NCBI RefSeq assembly: GCF_001263205.1
Contig: NZ_CP012333.1
Location: 5,871,001 to 5,935,000, forward strand
Length of the DNA stretch: 64,000 bases
Reading direction: 5' to 3'
Origin: Labilithrix luteola
GTDB lineage: Bacteria; Myxococcota_A; Polyangia; Polyangiales; Polyangiaceae
Every line of letters starts with the position of its first letter. Within the stretch, counting starts at the first letter, position 1. Positions 11,301 to 17,842 of the stretch are shown here, piece by piece. Position numbers and translations under genes: made by a program. The notes under the pieces are model-generated. The model did no database searches and was not told where the DNA came from. It saw only the letters and a program-made list of their open reading frames with translations.

Positions 11301-11390
11301 GTCTACGTGGTTCCTCCGCCGAAGGCCGAAGAGATGTACTCGCCGGAGACGTTCGGTCGCGGCCGGGGAGACCGTTTCATCGTCGAGTGA
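5361..11390 (+). CDS. Alpha-2-macroglobulin family lipoprotein with thioester motif
   Basis: Bacterial alpha-2-macroglobulin homologue of 2009 residues, a probable periplasmic protease trap. The N-terminus (KRSALVLALLTAFLALGC) is a type II signal peptide with the lipobox Cys about residue 19, so it is membrane-anchored. After a linker of about 100 residues come Ig-like MG domains (for example PHVTVTFSQPM), the MG2-like region around FDDRGMYKPGEELRVKGW, a bait-region-like Ala/Pro/Met-rich segment (about 1230-1270, ASGGGIARPQARMAAGAP), the alpha-2-macroglobulin core (LFSPRVRTDGSGKATVPVKL) and the thioester CNEQ at Cys1511-Gln1514. The thioester domain reads KYPFECNEQIASR and is followed by alpha-alpha barrel repeats such as NGNGGWGFW. 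It is longer than the E. coli protein (about 1650). Bacterial homologues often sit beside the penicillin-binding protein gene pbpC; none is present here. The gene is monocistronic, with 153 bases upstream for a promoter. Confidence 0.95.
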   Translation: MKRSALVLALLTAFLALGCPGKPPQAPAPAKSAGDNGPLVVRLSKSGLGFRISNADEEADNAQERKLAPATPLGADDAKRLVARLPQLPRDAEDEKAFSMRDKSIPAPRAGKTVSEAFPPPAGPPPTNVPPKGPLTVERHEPEGKVEIAPHVTVTFSQPMVPITSVDELAKDKAPITLTPQPEGKWRWLGTRTLLFQPEKRMPMATEYTVEVPSGTKAANGETLNAATRWTFTTPPPTVKRTWPTDNSVALEPIVFVEFDQAIDAGAMLASIELRSARGSVPVKLAEPDEIEGDDTVRRLSQQAEKGRWVAFKPTTKLSTSTGYTVVVKKGAKSAEGPRTTASDQTSSFVTFGPLKVVKSQCGWGKDCAPLQPFTVTFSNPIDLGKFDTSMVKASPEIPAMKVEVHQTYMTISGRTKGRTKYAVDIAKSITDVHQQTMDEPAHLTFDVGPAEPTMFGAENPMVVLDPAAPKQYVVYSINEPALHARVYAVTPEDYKKYIEFSNEWERPRKITPPGKLVFDKTITPKKSPDEVVGTPIDLGAALNGGFGQVLVVVEPTRTLPKGWQRPELHVWIQATELGLAAYAESDRVTGWVTKLTDGSPIDDVEVSLLGEAPVKTQGGIARLPLTKTTMSLVVARKGKDVAIVGDGYAGNPLPQRQDQLRWLVFDDRGMYKPGEELRVKGWLRRVGTGRGGDIDAVPSIEGQTVRYRVRDPRWAEIGTGEAKVDSAGAFDFAYKLPANANLGSAHIELVLEGSRLEANNYHHRFEVQEFRRPEFEVNAKASEGPHYVGGHAVATVTASYYAGGGLPNAPVEWHVTRSTGSFAPPNRTDFHFGPEPRLFWDFRGPSKAEETKTETWSSRTNPQGVHRIRLDFDALEPSYPMSLQLTGQVEDVNRQQWAGRTTMLVHPSDTYVGVRLGKNFVRAGENIDVDLLAANIEGKLVGGRPIVVKAARLDWQQKGTEYVEKEVDVQTCETTSNGGENDKPARCSLKTTEGGRYRVWAVVTDEHGRKNQSATTLYVTGKDVPKDRGVTGDRITVIPDKKEYKPGETAEVLVVAPFLPAEGILTVRRQGIVQLERFTMKDPSQVLKVKLDEPMVPNVEIHVDLVGAAARADSSIKRPAFGTGSVTVNVLPVSRTLAVKAEAKKPTLEPGGATSIEVDVKDAQARPVRDAEVAVIVVDEAVLALSGKKTPDPVSVFYSERYSDVSDVGLRDRIVLADPDLLQRGNLAAEGTASGGGIARPQARMAAGAPMAPPAPAPMASAAELSKSDAAFDKKVASRDEAVSANNTPIQVRTDFGALALFSPRVRTDGSGKATVPVKLPDNLTRYRVMAVASAGDKQFGANESTITARLPLMVRPSAPRFLNFGDRFELPVIVQNQTDSPVDVGVVARAVNATVEEPSAKRVTIPPNDRVEVRFNAAAEKAGTARFQIGIAAKDFADASQITLPVYTPATTEAFATYGEIDDGAIAQPVKMPPNVFPQFGGLEITTSSTQLQALTDAVLYLVKYPFECNEQIASRVLAVASLKDVLSAFKAEGLPSPEVLTKSMTTDFEKLQRHQNGNGGWGFWQEQPWPYLSVHVTHALVRAKEKGFQPNAVMLSRAQSYLRSIESQIPSWYPDDARRAIIAYALFVRKKMGDADPARAKRLITEAGGLEKLPIEAVGWIWPILSQDKASAADNEAIRRHVQNRVTETAGAAHFVSGYKDADWLLLHSDRRADGVLLESMIGDQPQSSVIPKLVKGLLGHRKAGHWTNTQENAFVLLALDRYFATYEKVTPDFVARVWLGDRFAGQHAFKGRTTESSETKVPMQWLASELKSPQSLVLGKDGPGRLYYRIGMQYAPTDLKLPPTDQGFVVSRTYEGADKPEDVRRDADGTWRVKAGTKVRVRVSMVAQSRRYHVALVDPIPAGLEPLNPALAVTGEIPKDPKVAEDAAKRGGRYWYWDRTWYEHQNMRDERVEAFASLLWDGVWDYTYVAKATTPGVYVVPPPKAEEMYSPETFGRGRGDRFIVE

Positions 11391-11393
11391 TGT

Positions 11394-12605
11394 TCACGAC
11401 CTAGTGTTGGATCGGCCCGTGCCGCAGACCTGTGCTGCGCGCGGGCCTTCCGTCTCGTCGCAAGTTCCTCCTTCCGGCGGAGCGTGCGCGGTGACGAGAA
11501 TCTCGTGGCGATGGAGATGGGTGAGCAGGGCGTCGTCGAACTCGATGCCCTGCTCGTCGGCCAGCTGCTTGCGTGTGGCGGCGACCGTGGTAGTCGGCTG
11601 GAACTTGCCGAGGATCTCGTACAGCTCGGGCTCGAGATTGAACGAGTCGTAGGCGTTGTACGGCGTCGTGACGAGCACGCCTCCCTGGATGACCGGAAGC
11701 GAGCGCAGCGACTTGTGGAGCACGAGGCGCTCGGGGAGTTTCGTCTGCACGTCGAGCGCATCACGTGCGCTCTTCAGTCGACCGAGGAGGGCACGGCCTT
11801 CTTTGGTCTCTTCGACGATCCTTGCGTAGCCTGCGCGATCGAGCGACCGCACGCGTTCGTAGCACGCGATGTAGAACTCTTCTTCGCGAGTCGCCCACGA
11901 GCCCCAGGTGGCGCGATACATCTCGTCCGGCGGTCGGCGATCTTCGAGCTCGTGGAGGTGTAGCTTGCCTTCGCGCACCTTCGGCTGGTTCACCTCGCTG
12001 CCGGCGACCTGCGATGCGGACCAGCGCATCAGTTCGCGCTCGACGTGCGTGAGGTAGTCTTTGAGAGCGACCCAGAATCGCTTGCCTGGCGCGCCCCCGT
12101 CGACCTTGCAGTAGTACGTCGAACACACCACCTCTCGGTGGTGCCAGATCGAGCAGCGTCCGCCGTCGAGGTATGGGCACACCAACGCACTCGTGCGCCC
12201 GAACGACTCGTGGGACGACGCGGTGTAGAGCAGGGTCCACTTCCGAGAGGGCCCGAGGTGGTGCGGCGTGACGCCGATGCCCTGCCGGATCTGTTCGCGG
12301 ACGCGCGCCTGTCCTTCACGGAGCTCTTCGCGCGTGTCTGCGAGGATCGCCCCAACGTGGTAGTTCGGCAGGTGGGGCTGGAAGGTGCAGCACTTCGTCT
12401 CCGGTCTGAAGAACGTTGCGCGCACCCCTTCGGGGACCTGCCCGTGGTCGCACATCTGACAGTCGTCGCAGGTTGCTCGGGTCTCGACGACAGCCGGCCG
12501 ATCCAAGAGGGGCGACACGAGCGCTCGGAGAAAGGGAGGTACGGAAGCTCGAAGCGTGTCGCCCATTGGTGCGGACGATAGCAGCTGCTCACCGACACGC
12601 CTCAT
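11394..12605 (-). CDS. Cysteine-cluster protein (YkgJ-like), function unknown
   Basis: A 403-residue cytoplasmic protein; ATG at 12605, with a second ATG at 12566 as alternative. Residues 40-190 carry a Cys pattern of the kind seen in the zinc- or iron-chelating YkgJ/UPF0153 family: CDDCQMCDHG, then TKCCTFQP, GGRCSIWHH, and VCSTYYCKVDGG. The family is thought to bind a metal ion or Fe-S cluster, but its biochemical role is not established. The C-terminal half (about 200-400) is alpha-helical, has no recognisable motif and ends in disordered residues. The gene is convergent with the alpha-2-macroglobulin gene, and the two stop codons are only a few bases apart, so no terminator fits between them. 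This assignment rests on the Cys spacing alone. Confidence 0.75.
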   Translation of the reverse strand: MRRVGEQLLSSAPMGDTLRASVPPFLRALVSPLLDRPAVVETRATCDDCQMCDHGQVPEGVRATFFRPETKCCTFQPHLPNYHVGAILADTREELREGQARVREQIRQGIGVTPHHLGPSRKWTLLYTASSHESFGRTSALVCPYLDGGRCSIWHHREVVCSTYYCKVDGGAPGKRFWVALKDYLTHVERELMRWSASQVAGSEVNQPKVREGKLHLHELEDRRPPDEMYRATWGSWATREEEFYIACYERVRSLDRAGYARIVEETKEGRALLGRLKSARDALDVQTKLPERLVLHKSLRSLPVIQGGVLVTTPYNAYDSFNLEPELYEILGKFQPTTTVAATRKQLADEQGIEFDDALLTHLHRHEILVTAHAPPEGGTCDETEGPRAAQVCGTGRSNTRS

Positions 12606-13048
12606 TGCCGACCCGTGGTCGTTGCGCTTGGGCGCGACCTCGGTCTGTCACTCATCGCTTTCGTGCGCGACACGCCGGCGTTCCGCACCGTCGACGCTCG
12701 GTCGACAGGGGTTGCCCGGCCGTAAACGAGAAGGCTCTCGGAACGACGTCCTCCGAGCGGTCTTTCTGTCTGCGGCGGGCTTTTGCAGGGGTTGTGAGGC
12801 TTCCTGCCGTCGCTGGCTAACGTTGTGGAAATAGTGGAAAATTCGACAATCGTGCGCGTTTGTACGGAAGAACTGCATGGACCTTCGGGAAAGATCCGTC
12901 TATCCCACGGCTTGAACCGAAGTGGACGAGGCGGCAGCAGGCTTCGTCCATGGAGGGGAACGCGCGGACCGCTCGCAATCGACTCCGCTTATGTCGGGGT
13001 AAACCCCTCGCGTGCGGCCCTTTCCCTTCACGTCCCAAAGAGGTTCTG
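12606..13048. other. 443-base intergenic region between divergent genes
   Basis: No convincing gene lies here; an in-frame extension of the downstream OmpA-type gene back to 12860 is open but has no coding character and no ribosome-binding site, whereas AAAGAGG precedes the ATG at 13049. Both flanking genes point outward, so promoters for both should be inside. The only sequence pattern I noticed is an AT-richer stretch with a tandem repeat, GTGGAAA at 12825-12831 and again at 12834-12840, which could be an operator half-site pair or promoter element. I cannot name a regulator. Confidence 0.4.
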
Positions 13049-13861
13049 ATGCTTTCCCACCGCTTCCTGCCGCACGCCGTCGCTGCGTCGATGCTACTCG
13101 CGCTCGTCGGCTGTGGTGGCACCACGCAATTCGCTGGTGCGCAGGCGTTCGCCATCGCTGGCACGCCCCCGCCCCCGCCGCCGCCGCCCCCGCCGCCTCC
13201 CCCGAAGGAGGAGCCCAAGCCGCCGCCGCGCGTCGAGCTGCGCGACAACAAGATCGAGTTCAAAGAGAAGATCCAGTTCGAGGTCAACAAGGCCGTCATC
13301 AAGCCTGAGAGCTTCTCGCTGCTTCACGACATCGCGGAAGTCATCAAGAACAACCCGCAGGTCAAGAAGCTCTCGATCGAGGGTCACGCGAGCGCCGAGG
13401 GCGATGCCAAGCGCAACAAGACCCTCTCGGACGCGCGCGCGAAGTCGGTCATGGACTACCTCGTGAAGAAGGAGGGCGTCGAAGCTGCCCGCCTCACCGC
13501 GAAGGGCTGGGGCGTCGAGAAGCCCATCGCCCCGAACGACACCGAGGAGAACCGCGAGAAGAACCGCCGCGTCGAGTTCCTCGTCGTCGAGCAGGACATC
13601 ACCAAGAAGAAGGTCGAAATCGACCCGACGACCGGCAAAGAGAAGGTCGTCGAGACGAAGACCGAGTCGGTGAAGGCTCCGGACGCCGCCCCCGCCGCCG
13701 GAACGGAAACCTCGACCAAGCCGGGCACCACGCCCGCGAAGCCGGGCACCAAGCCCGCCACCACCACGTCGAAGCCCGCGGCTCCGGCGACCAGCGCCTC
13801 GGCGAAGCCGGCAACCCCGCCGCCCGCCACGTCCGCGAAGAAGCCGGAGGGTAAGAAGTGA
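13049..13861 (+). CDS. OmpA-family peptidoglycan-binding lipoprotein with polyproline tract
   Basis: A 270-residue lipoprotein. The ATG at 13049 is preceded by AAAGAGG. The signal peptide ends in the lipobox LALVGC, so it is expected on the outer membrane. A run of exactly 13 prolines follows (about residues 42-54), then a charged segment (KEEPKPPP). The OmpA C-terminal domain (about 65-195) has VELRDNKIEFKEKIQFEVNK, the peptidoglycan-binding motif IEGHASAEGDAKRNKTLSDARA, and NREKNRRVEFLV. The polyproline rod probably acts as a spacer between membrane and cell wall. The last 70 residues are Ala/Pro/Thr/Lys-rich and probably disordered. It is the first gene of a two-gene operon; its stop codon overlaps the next ATG by one base. 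Confidence 0.92.
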   Translation: MLSHRFLPHAVAASMLLALVGCGGTTQFAGAQAFAIAGTPPPPPPPPPPPPPKEEPKPPPRVELRDNKIEFKEKIQFEVNKAVIKPESFSLLHDIAEVIKNNPQVKKLSIEGHASAEGDAKRNKTLSDARAKSVMDYLVKKEGVEAARLTAKGWGVEKPIAPNDTEENREKNRRVEFLVVEQDITKKKVEIDPTTGKEKVVETKTESVKAPDAAPAAGTETSTKPGTTPAKPGTKPATTTSKPAAPATSASAKPATPPPATSAKKPEGKK

Positions 13862-14286
13862 TGAAGACCACGCTCCTGATCGCCGCTTCTCTCGTCGTCG
13901 CCACGGGTTGCTCGTTCGCGAAGCGCAGCCCCGAGATGTACCGCGACGACACCAAGGCCGCCCTCGAGTCGAAGAACAACGACATCCATGCTTGCTACGA
14001 CGGCGTGCTCAAGGGCACCCCGGGCGTCAGCGGCAAGGTCACCGTCAAGTTCGACGTCATCGCCGATGGCGAGGAAAACGCGGGCAAGGTTGCCAACGTG
14101 ACGGTCGACAAGGCCAACACGACGGCGCCCGACGCGGTTGCCGATTGCGTCGTGAAGTCGATCGCCGGCGCTGGCCCGCTCCAGCCGGCGGACAAGTACA
14201 AGGGCGAAGGCACGTTCTCGTACGAGTTCACCGCTCCTCCGGCGCCGGTGGTCCCCGCGACCCCCGCGCACGCGCCGAAGAGCTGA
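13861..14286 (+). CDS. Small lipoprotein with AgmX/PglI-type C-terminal domain
   Basis: A 141-residue lipoprotein. The ATG at 13861 overlaps the upstream TGA (GTGATGA), implying translational coupling; GTG 13858 is an alternative one codon earlier. The signal peptide ends in VVATGC. The mature part matches the domain found at the C-terminus of myxobacterial AgmX/PglI gliding and adventurous-motility proteins and many uncharacterised relatives: two Cys bracket a beta-rich unit (NDIHACYDGVLKGTPGVSGK ... VADCVVKSI ... GTFSYEF). In that family the domain resembles TonB C-terminal-like folds and sits in the periplasm. Cotranscription with an OmpA lipoprotein suggests a shared role in the envelope. 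The terminator at 14312-14340 ends the operon. Confidence 0.8.
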   Translation: MKTTLLIAASLVVATGCSFAKRSPEMYRDDTKAALESKNNDIHACYDGVLKGTPGVSGKVTVKFDVIADGEENAGKVANVTVDKANTTAPDAVADCVVKSIAGAGPLQPADKYKGEGTFSYEFTAPPAPVVPATPAHAPKS

Positions 14287-14311
14287 TCTCGCTCGACGCC
14301 TGAAACTGCAG

Positions 14312-14345
14312 AAACGCGAGGGCATCCCCCTCGCGTTTTTGCTTT
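14312..14345 (+). terminator. Rho-independent terminator after the OmpA/AgmX operon
   Basis: Perfect 11-bp stem AAACGCGAGGG (14312-14322) pairing with CCCTCGCGTTT (14328-14338), with a five-base loop and a T run at 14336-14340 followed by GCTTTTG. It starts 25 bases after the operon's last stop codon. Confidence 0.9.
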
Positions 14346-14878
14346 TGTCGCGGCTCTTCGAGTTCGGGGTGCCGCGCCTCTCGTCGTTTCGGGCGCGGAT
14401 GAACGAAGGCCTGAAACGGCGAAGAGCCGCTCCAGGTCTCGACGTTCGGTCGCGAGGGAGATCAGCGGCACAGGCAGATGCTGCCGTTCCTTACTCCGCG
14501 TGGATGAACTTGTACTTCGGCTGTGCAGATTGCGCTCCGCGAAGTGCGACGTTCACCTCGTTGCCTCGTGCAGTTGTTCGACGAAACCGACCTCTTACGC
14601 TGCATCGCTGGCGTTGCCGTGGCGATAGGCAGCTCATCGAGCCGGAACGAATCGTTTCGCTTCTCGGCGCGCGAAGAGTGACGCAAAGCGGCGGCGGCCT
14701 CTCACTCGATTGGCGACGATGAATTCGAAATTGCGCAATCGGGTTTGGTACTGCGCGCCGATTCGGAAGCGAGCGCTTCCCTGGCGTACCCCCCGGGTTC
14801 GCGCCCCCCTCGAGGGACGGGCCCTCTCAGCGCGAACCGGTCGAATTCAAGCCTCGAAGCGGTGTGGCGAGGGGAAGC
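14346..14878. other. 533-base region without a supported gene
   Basis: The stretch lies between the terminator above and the stop codon of a minus-strand gene. Short open frames exist on both strands (for example 14339-14722 and 14462-14686), but they lack ribosome-binding sites, have no recognisable protein features and are interrupted relative to any possible homologue I could recognise. I see no repeats, RNA gene or hairpin worth annotating. Confidence 0.4.
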
Positions 14879-15856
14879 TCAGGGGAGCTTCAGACCCTTG
14901 CTGTCGACCGTCGTCTTGAAGAGTGCGGGGTTGGGGGTTCCGGCCTGGAGGCCGAACGTGCGCAAGAAGGCGCTGTTCGCGATGTAGAGCGTGTCGCGAT
15001 CGTTGCCTTTGCGGCCGAAGACGACGCTCGAGACGCTGTCGAGCGGATCGCCGCTGAAGAGCACGTCGATGCGCCCGCGCGGCGAGATGCGAACGAGCTT
15101 GTTCTGCCCGTTCACTGCCACGAAGAGATCGCCGTCCTCGTCGAACGCGATGCCGTCGGAGCCCTGGATGCGTGCATCGCTCACCCAAACCGTAGGCTGC
15201 CCGGCGGAGCCGTTGTGCCGGATCGGAACACGGATGATGCGACCGTAGTCGAGATTACCGAGGTAGAGGTTTTCCTTGTCCTCGTCGAAGGCGATGCCGT
15301 TCACGCCCTGCGAGTGGAAGAGCAGGTACGGCGAAGCCGTGTTGCCGTCGAGGAGCGGGTCGTCGAGCCACACGCTGGGCGTACCCTGCGGCGTGACCTT
15401 CCAGACTTTGCCGAGGAACGGGTCGGTGACGAAGGCGTTGCCGTCGTCGTCGAATGCGAGATCGTTCGGTCCGCCGCTCTGGTCGAGCGTTGCGAATACC
15501 TGGGCGATGGTGCCCGCGGTGCACGTCTTCCAGACGTACGCACCGGGGATCGTCGGGTCGAGGCTGACGGACGTGTTGTAGACGCATCCGTCTTTGCCGA
15601 CCTTCACGCCGAGCGCGAAAACGGGGATCGGAAGCGTGGCGAACACGCTGTCCTGACCGTTCGTCGAGCGCTTGTAGATGGCGTTTCCGTTCGAGTAGTA
15701 GAGGTTTCCGTGCTTGTCGGCGGTCACCGATTCGGGGACGGCGCCGACGGCGAGGCTCTCGACGGTCTGCAGTGACGAGCACTCGTGCCCGTGTGCAGAA
15801 ATCGAAACGAGCATGCAACCTGCAGACAGGATCGCGGCGGAGATCGTCTTCTTCAT
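14879..15856 (-). CDS. Exported SMP-30/gluconolactonase-like (NHL-type) beta-propeller protein
   Basis: A 325-residue exported protein. The start is ATG 15856, with GGAGAG four bases upstream; the frame is open 44 codons further but that extension has no coding character. The N-terminus KKTISAAILSAGCMLVSISA is a signal peptide. Cleavage after the Ala-His-Gly region seems more likely than lipidation, though LSAGC could serve as a lipobox. The mature protein has repeated blades of the type VTADKHGNLYYSN, LAFDDDGNAFVTDP, IAFDEDKENLYLGN and IAFDEDGDLFVAVNGQ. These are typical of SMP-30/gluconolaconase/LRE and NHL propellers, which bind Ca2+ or act on lactones. No catalytic set can be assigned with confidence, so a ligand-binding or surface role is equally possible. 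It stands alone on this strand. Confidence 0.8.
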   Translation of the reverse strand: MKKTISAAILSAGCMLVSISAHGHECSSLQTVESLAVGAVPESVTADKHGNLYYSNGNAIYKRSTNGQDSVFATLPIPVFALGVKVGKDGCVYNTSVSLDPTIPGAYVWKTCTAGTIAQVFATLDQSGGPNDLAFDDDGNAFVTDPFLGKVWKVTPQGTPSVWLDDPLLDGNTASPYLLFHSQGVNGIAFDEDKENLYLGNLDYGRIIRVPIRHNGSAGQPTVWVSDARIQGSDGIAFDEDGDLFVAVNGQNKLVRISPRGRIDVLFSGDPLDSVSSVVFGRKGNDRDTLYIANSAFLRTFGLQAGTPNPALFKTTVDSKGLKLP

Positions 15857-16132
15857 TTGCTCTCCAGTTGTTCCCTTCACGGCCTCGCGCGTGAACGAGG
15901 TCGCATGAGGGCACTGCCGCGCAGTGTCGCTCGAAATCGTTCTCTTCGAAAATGACAAAGAGGTGAGCTCGCGATGGCTCGCATTCACGCCTACGCTGCG
16001 TGAGTGCGCACACGTGGGAGCGGGGGAGGCGAACCTGCGCTCGCCTGCGCTCAGCCCGATCGTGAAGATTCGTTACGACGCGAAGTGCTCCTTCTCGACG
16101 ATGAATTCAGCGTTCTAAGATGCTGTTCCCAC

Positions 16133-16984
16133 ATGACCGAACTGGCAGTACGCAGCGAACAGAACGTCGAAACTCTCCGCGCACTGATCAACAGCCCCCA
16201 GAACCTCGTCATCTTCGCGCTCGACCGCGAGTACCGCTACATCGCGTTCAACGAAGCGCACAAGCAGGTGATGAAGCAGATCTGGAACGTCGATATCTAC
16301 GTCGGCCAGAACATGCTCATGGACGTCGTCGGGAGGGACGACGACCGCGTCAAGGCGAAGGTCCAGTTCGATCGCGCCCTCGGGGGAGAACACTTCGTCA
16401 TCATCGACGACTACGGCGACGACAAGTTCTCGCGTCGTAGCTACGAGAATGGCTACGGGCCGCTGAAAGACGCGGACGGCAACATCATTGGCTTCTCCTG
16501 CTTCCTCGCGGACATCACCGCGCAGCGGCAGACGCAAGAGCAGCTCGAACAGTATCGGCGCGATCTCGCTGCACGCGCCGACGAGAATGCGCTTCTCGTC
16601 GACCGGCTCCGCCAGGCGGTTCAGGAGCTCTCGACGCCGGTGCTCGAAGTCTGGAACGACGTGCTCGCTCTGCCGGTCATCGGCATCGTCGACACGGAAC
16701 GCGGCGCGCAGATGGAAGAGCGTCTGCTCTCCGAGATCGTGAAGCACCGGAGCAAGTACGTCATCGTCGACCTGACCGGCGTGAACGCGCTCGACAGCGG
16801 TACGGCGGATCGCTTCGTGAAGCTCGCGAAGTCGGTATCGCTGCTCGGGTCGACCTGCATCCTCACCGGCATTCAGCCTGCGGTCGCGCAAACGCTCGTC
16901 GCGATCGGGGTGGAGTTCGGCGGGATGATGACGCAGCGAAACCTGAAGAGCGCGCTCCAGTTCTGCATCGTGTCCAACCGATGA
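16133..16984 (+). CDS. PAS-STAS regulator of the RsbR type
   Basis: A 283-residue stressosome-type protein. The ATG at 16133 is chosen because the PAS domain begins a few residues later; the ribosome-binding site is weak. PAS domain about residues 18-125 (LINSPQNLVIFALDREYRYI, then FLADITAQRQTQEQL), a coiled-coil linker about 130-165, and a C-terminal STAS domain (about 165-280) opening with the RsbR signature ELSTPVLEVWNDVLALPVIG. In B. subtilis RsbR/RsbS the STAS domain is phosphorylated by the RsbT kinase. Here a Ser in NALDSGTAD and a Thr in PAVAQTL occupy what I believe are the matching positions. The RsbT-like kinase gene overlaps the stop codon by four bases. No rsbS is present. The PAS signal is unknown. 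Confidence 0.88.
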   Translation: MTELAVRSEQNVETLRALINSPQNLVIFALDREYRYIAFNEAHKQVMKQIWNVDIYVGQNMLMDVVGRDDDRVKAKVQFDRALGGEHFVIIDDYGDDKFSRRSYENGYGPLKDADGNIIGFSCFLADITAQRQTQEQLEQYRRDLAARADENALLVDRLRQAVQELSTPVLEVWNDVLALPVIGIVDTERGAQMEERLLSEIVKHRSKYVIVDLTGVNALDSGTADRFVKLAKSVSLLGSTCILTGIQPAVAQTLVAIGVEFGGMMTQRNLKSALQFCIVSNR

Positions 16985-17454
16985 CGCACGTGCTGCGTGC
17001 CACGTGCACGCACTCGACAGACCATGTCGTGGCGGCGCACATGACGCGAAAGTTCGCGATCGAAGTCGGCTTCGACGAACGTTCGGCGGACGAGGTCGCG
17101 ATCTCGGCGGCCGAGCTCGTCGGCAACGCCGTGCGCCATGCCGGTGCCGGGGTCCTCGAGCTCCGTGCGATCGAAGGGCCCCGTGCCGGAATCGAGATCG
17201 TGGTTCGCGATCGCGGACCCGGCATTGCGTCTCCCGAACTGGCCCTCGTCGATGGTTGGTCGCGCGGCGGAATGCTCACGCCCGACTCGATGCCGACCAA
17301 AGGCCTCGGGCGAGGACTCGGCGCCGTCCAGCGTCTCACCGACGCCGCCGAGATTCGCACGACAGGGCGTGAAACCGTGGTGACCGCTCGACGCTACGTC
17401 GGCCCGCCATCCCCGACTCGGTCGGCAATGGTGACGTTCGTACGCGACGGTTAG
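16981..17454 (+). CDS. RsbT-like serine/threonine kinase (HATPase_c, GHKL)
   Basis: A 157-residue anti-sigma-type or switch kinase. Its ATG at 16981 overlaps the TGA of the RsbR-like gene (ATGA), so the two are translationally coupled. The GHKL ATP-binding signatures are all present: N-box EVAISAAELVGNAVRHAG, G1 box RDRGPGIA, and G2 box GLGRGLGAVQRLTD. In characterised systems RsbT phosphorylates RsbR and RsbS, leaves the stressosome and activates an RsbU-type phosphatase. No phosphatase, anti-anti-sigma or sigma gene lies nearby, so the output of this pair cannot be read from the window. The tight coupling to an RsbR-like protein favours RsbT over RsbW. Confidence 0.88.
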   Translation: MTHVLRATCTHSTDHVVAAHMTRKFAIEVGFDERSADEVAISAAELVGNAVRHAGAGVLELRAIEGPRAGIEIVVRDRGPGIASPELALVDGWSRGGMLTPDSMPTKGLGRGLGAVQRLTDAAEIRTTGRETVVTARRYVGPPSPTRSAMVTFVRDG

Positions 17455-17463
17455 CATACGCGC

Positions 17464-17808
17464 ATGCGCATCGAGCTCCCGTTCCTCGCCGCCGTTCCGT
17501 TGGGCCACGAAGTGGTCGTGCAGTATCTGGAGCGCCCCGGGTTCCTGAGCGGTTGGGTAGACGCCGACGCGATGGTGCTCGATCGCGTGACCGGCATCGT
17601 CTGGACGCCGTGGATCGACACGATGGCGCTCACGGCCGAGAACTTCCACGTGCAGCACCTCGGCAGCAATCTTCGGCGCAAGCAGGGAGGTCCCGCGCTG
17701 TCGGGGCGCGTCGTGGGGTGCCACGTGTCGACGAAAGGCATTGGCGAGCACAATCACATCGCGACCGCGCTCACCCTCGCTCCGCTCGAGGCCAGCGCCT
17801 ATCGCTGA
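17464..17808 (+). CDS. Conserved-looking hypothetical protein, 114 residues
   Basis: A small soluble protein beginning at ATG 17464, ten bases after the RsbT-like gene, so probably in the same operon. It is rich in aromatic and beta-forming residues (EVVVQYLERPGFLSGWVDA, then GIVWTPWIDTMAL) and has no signal peptide, Cys pair or recognisable catalytic motif. The sequence resembles nothing I can name. Its position suggests a link to the RsbR-RsbT switch, for example as an output or modulator, but this is inference from spacing only. A short GTGGC-TTC-GCCAC hairpin follows the stop. Confidence 0.65.
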   Translation: MRIELPFLAAVPLGHEVVVQYLERPGFLSGWVDADAMVLDRVTGIVWTPWIDTMALTAENFHVQHLGSNLRRKQGGPALSGRVVGCHVSTKGIGEHNHIATALTLAPLEASAYR

Positions 17809-17810
17809 CC

Positions 17811-17823
17811 GTGGCTTCGCCAC
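17811..17823. terminator. Possible short bidirectional hairpin between convergent genes
   Basis: GTGGC (17811-17815), loop TTC, GCCAC (17819-17823), located between two convergent stop codons at 17808 and 17843. The stem is only five base pairs and has no T run, so termination is a guess from position. Confidence 0.35.
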
Positions 17824-17842
17824 ACGACCCGGTGCGCTCCGC

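Noticed and set aside
12860..13048. Upstream extension of the OmpA-type gene
   Set aside because: The lipobox signal peptide starts at 13049 with its own ribosome-binding site; the preceding residues have no coding character.
14346..14878. Genes in the gap after the OmpA-operon terminator
   Set aside because: Short frames lack ribosome-binding sites and resemblance to proteins.
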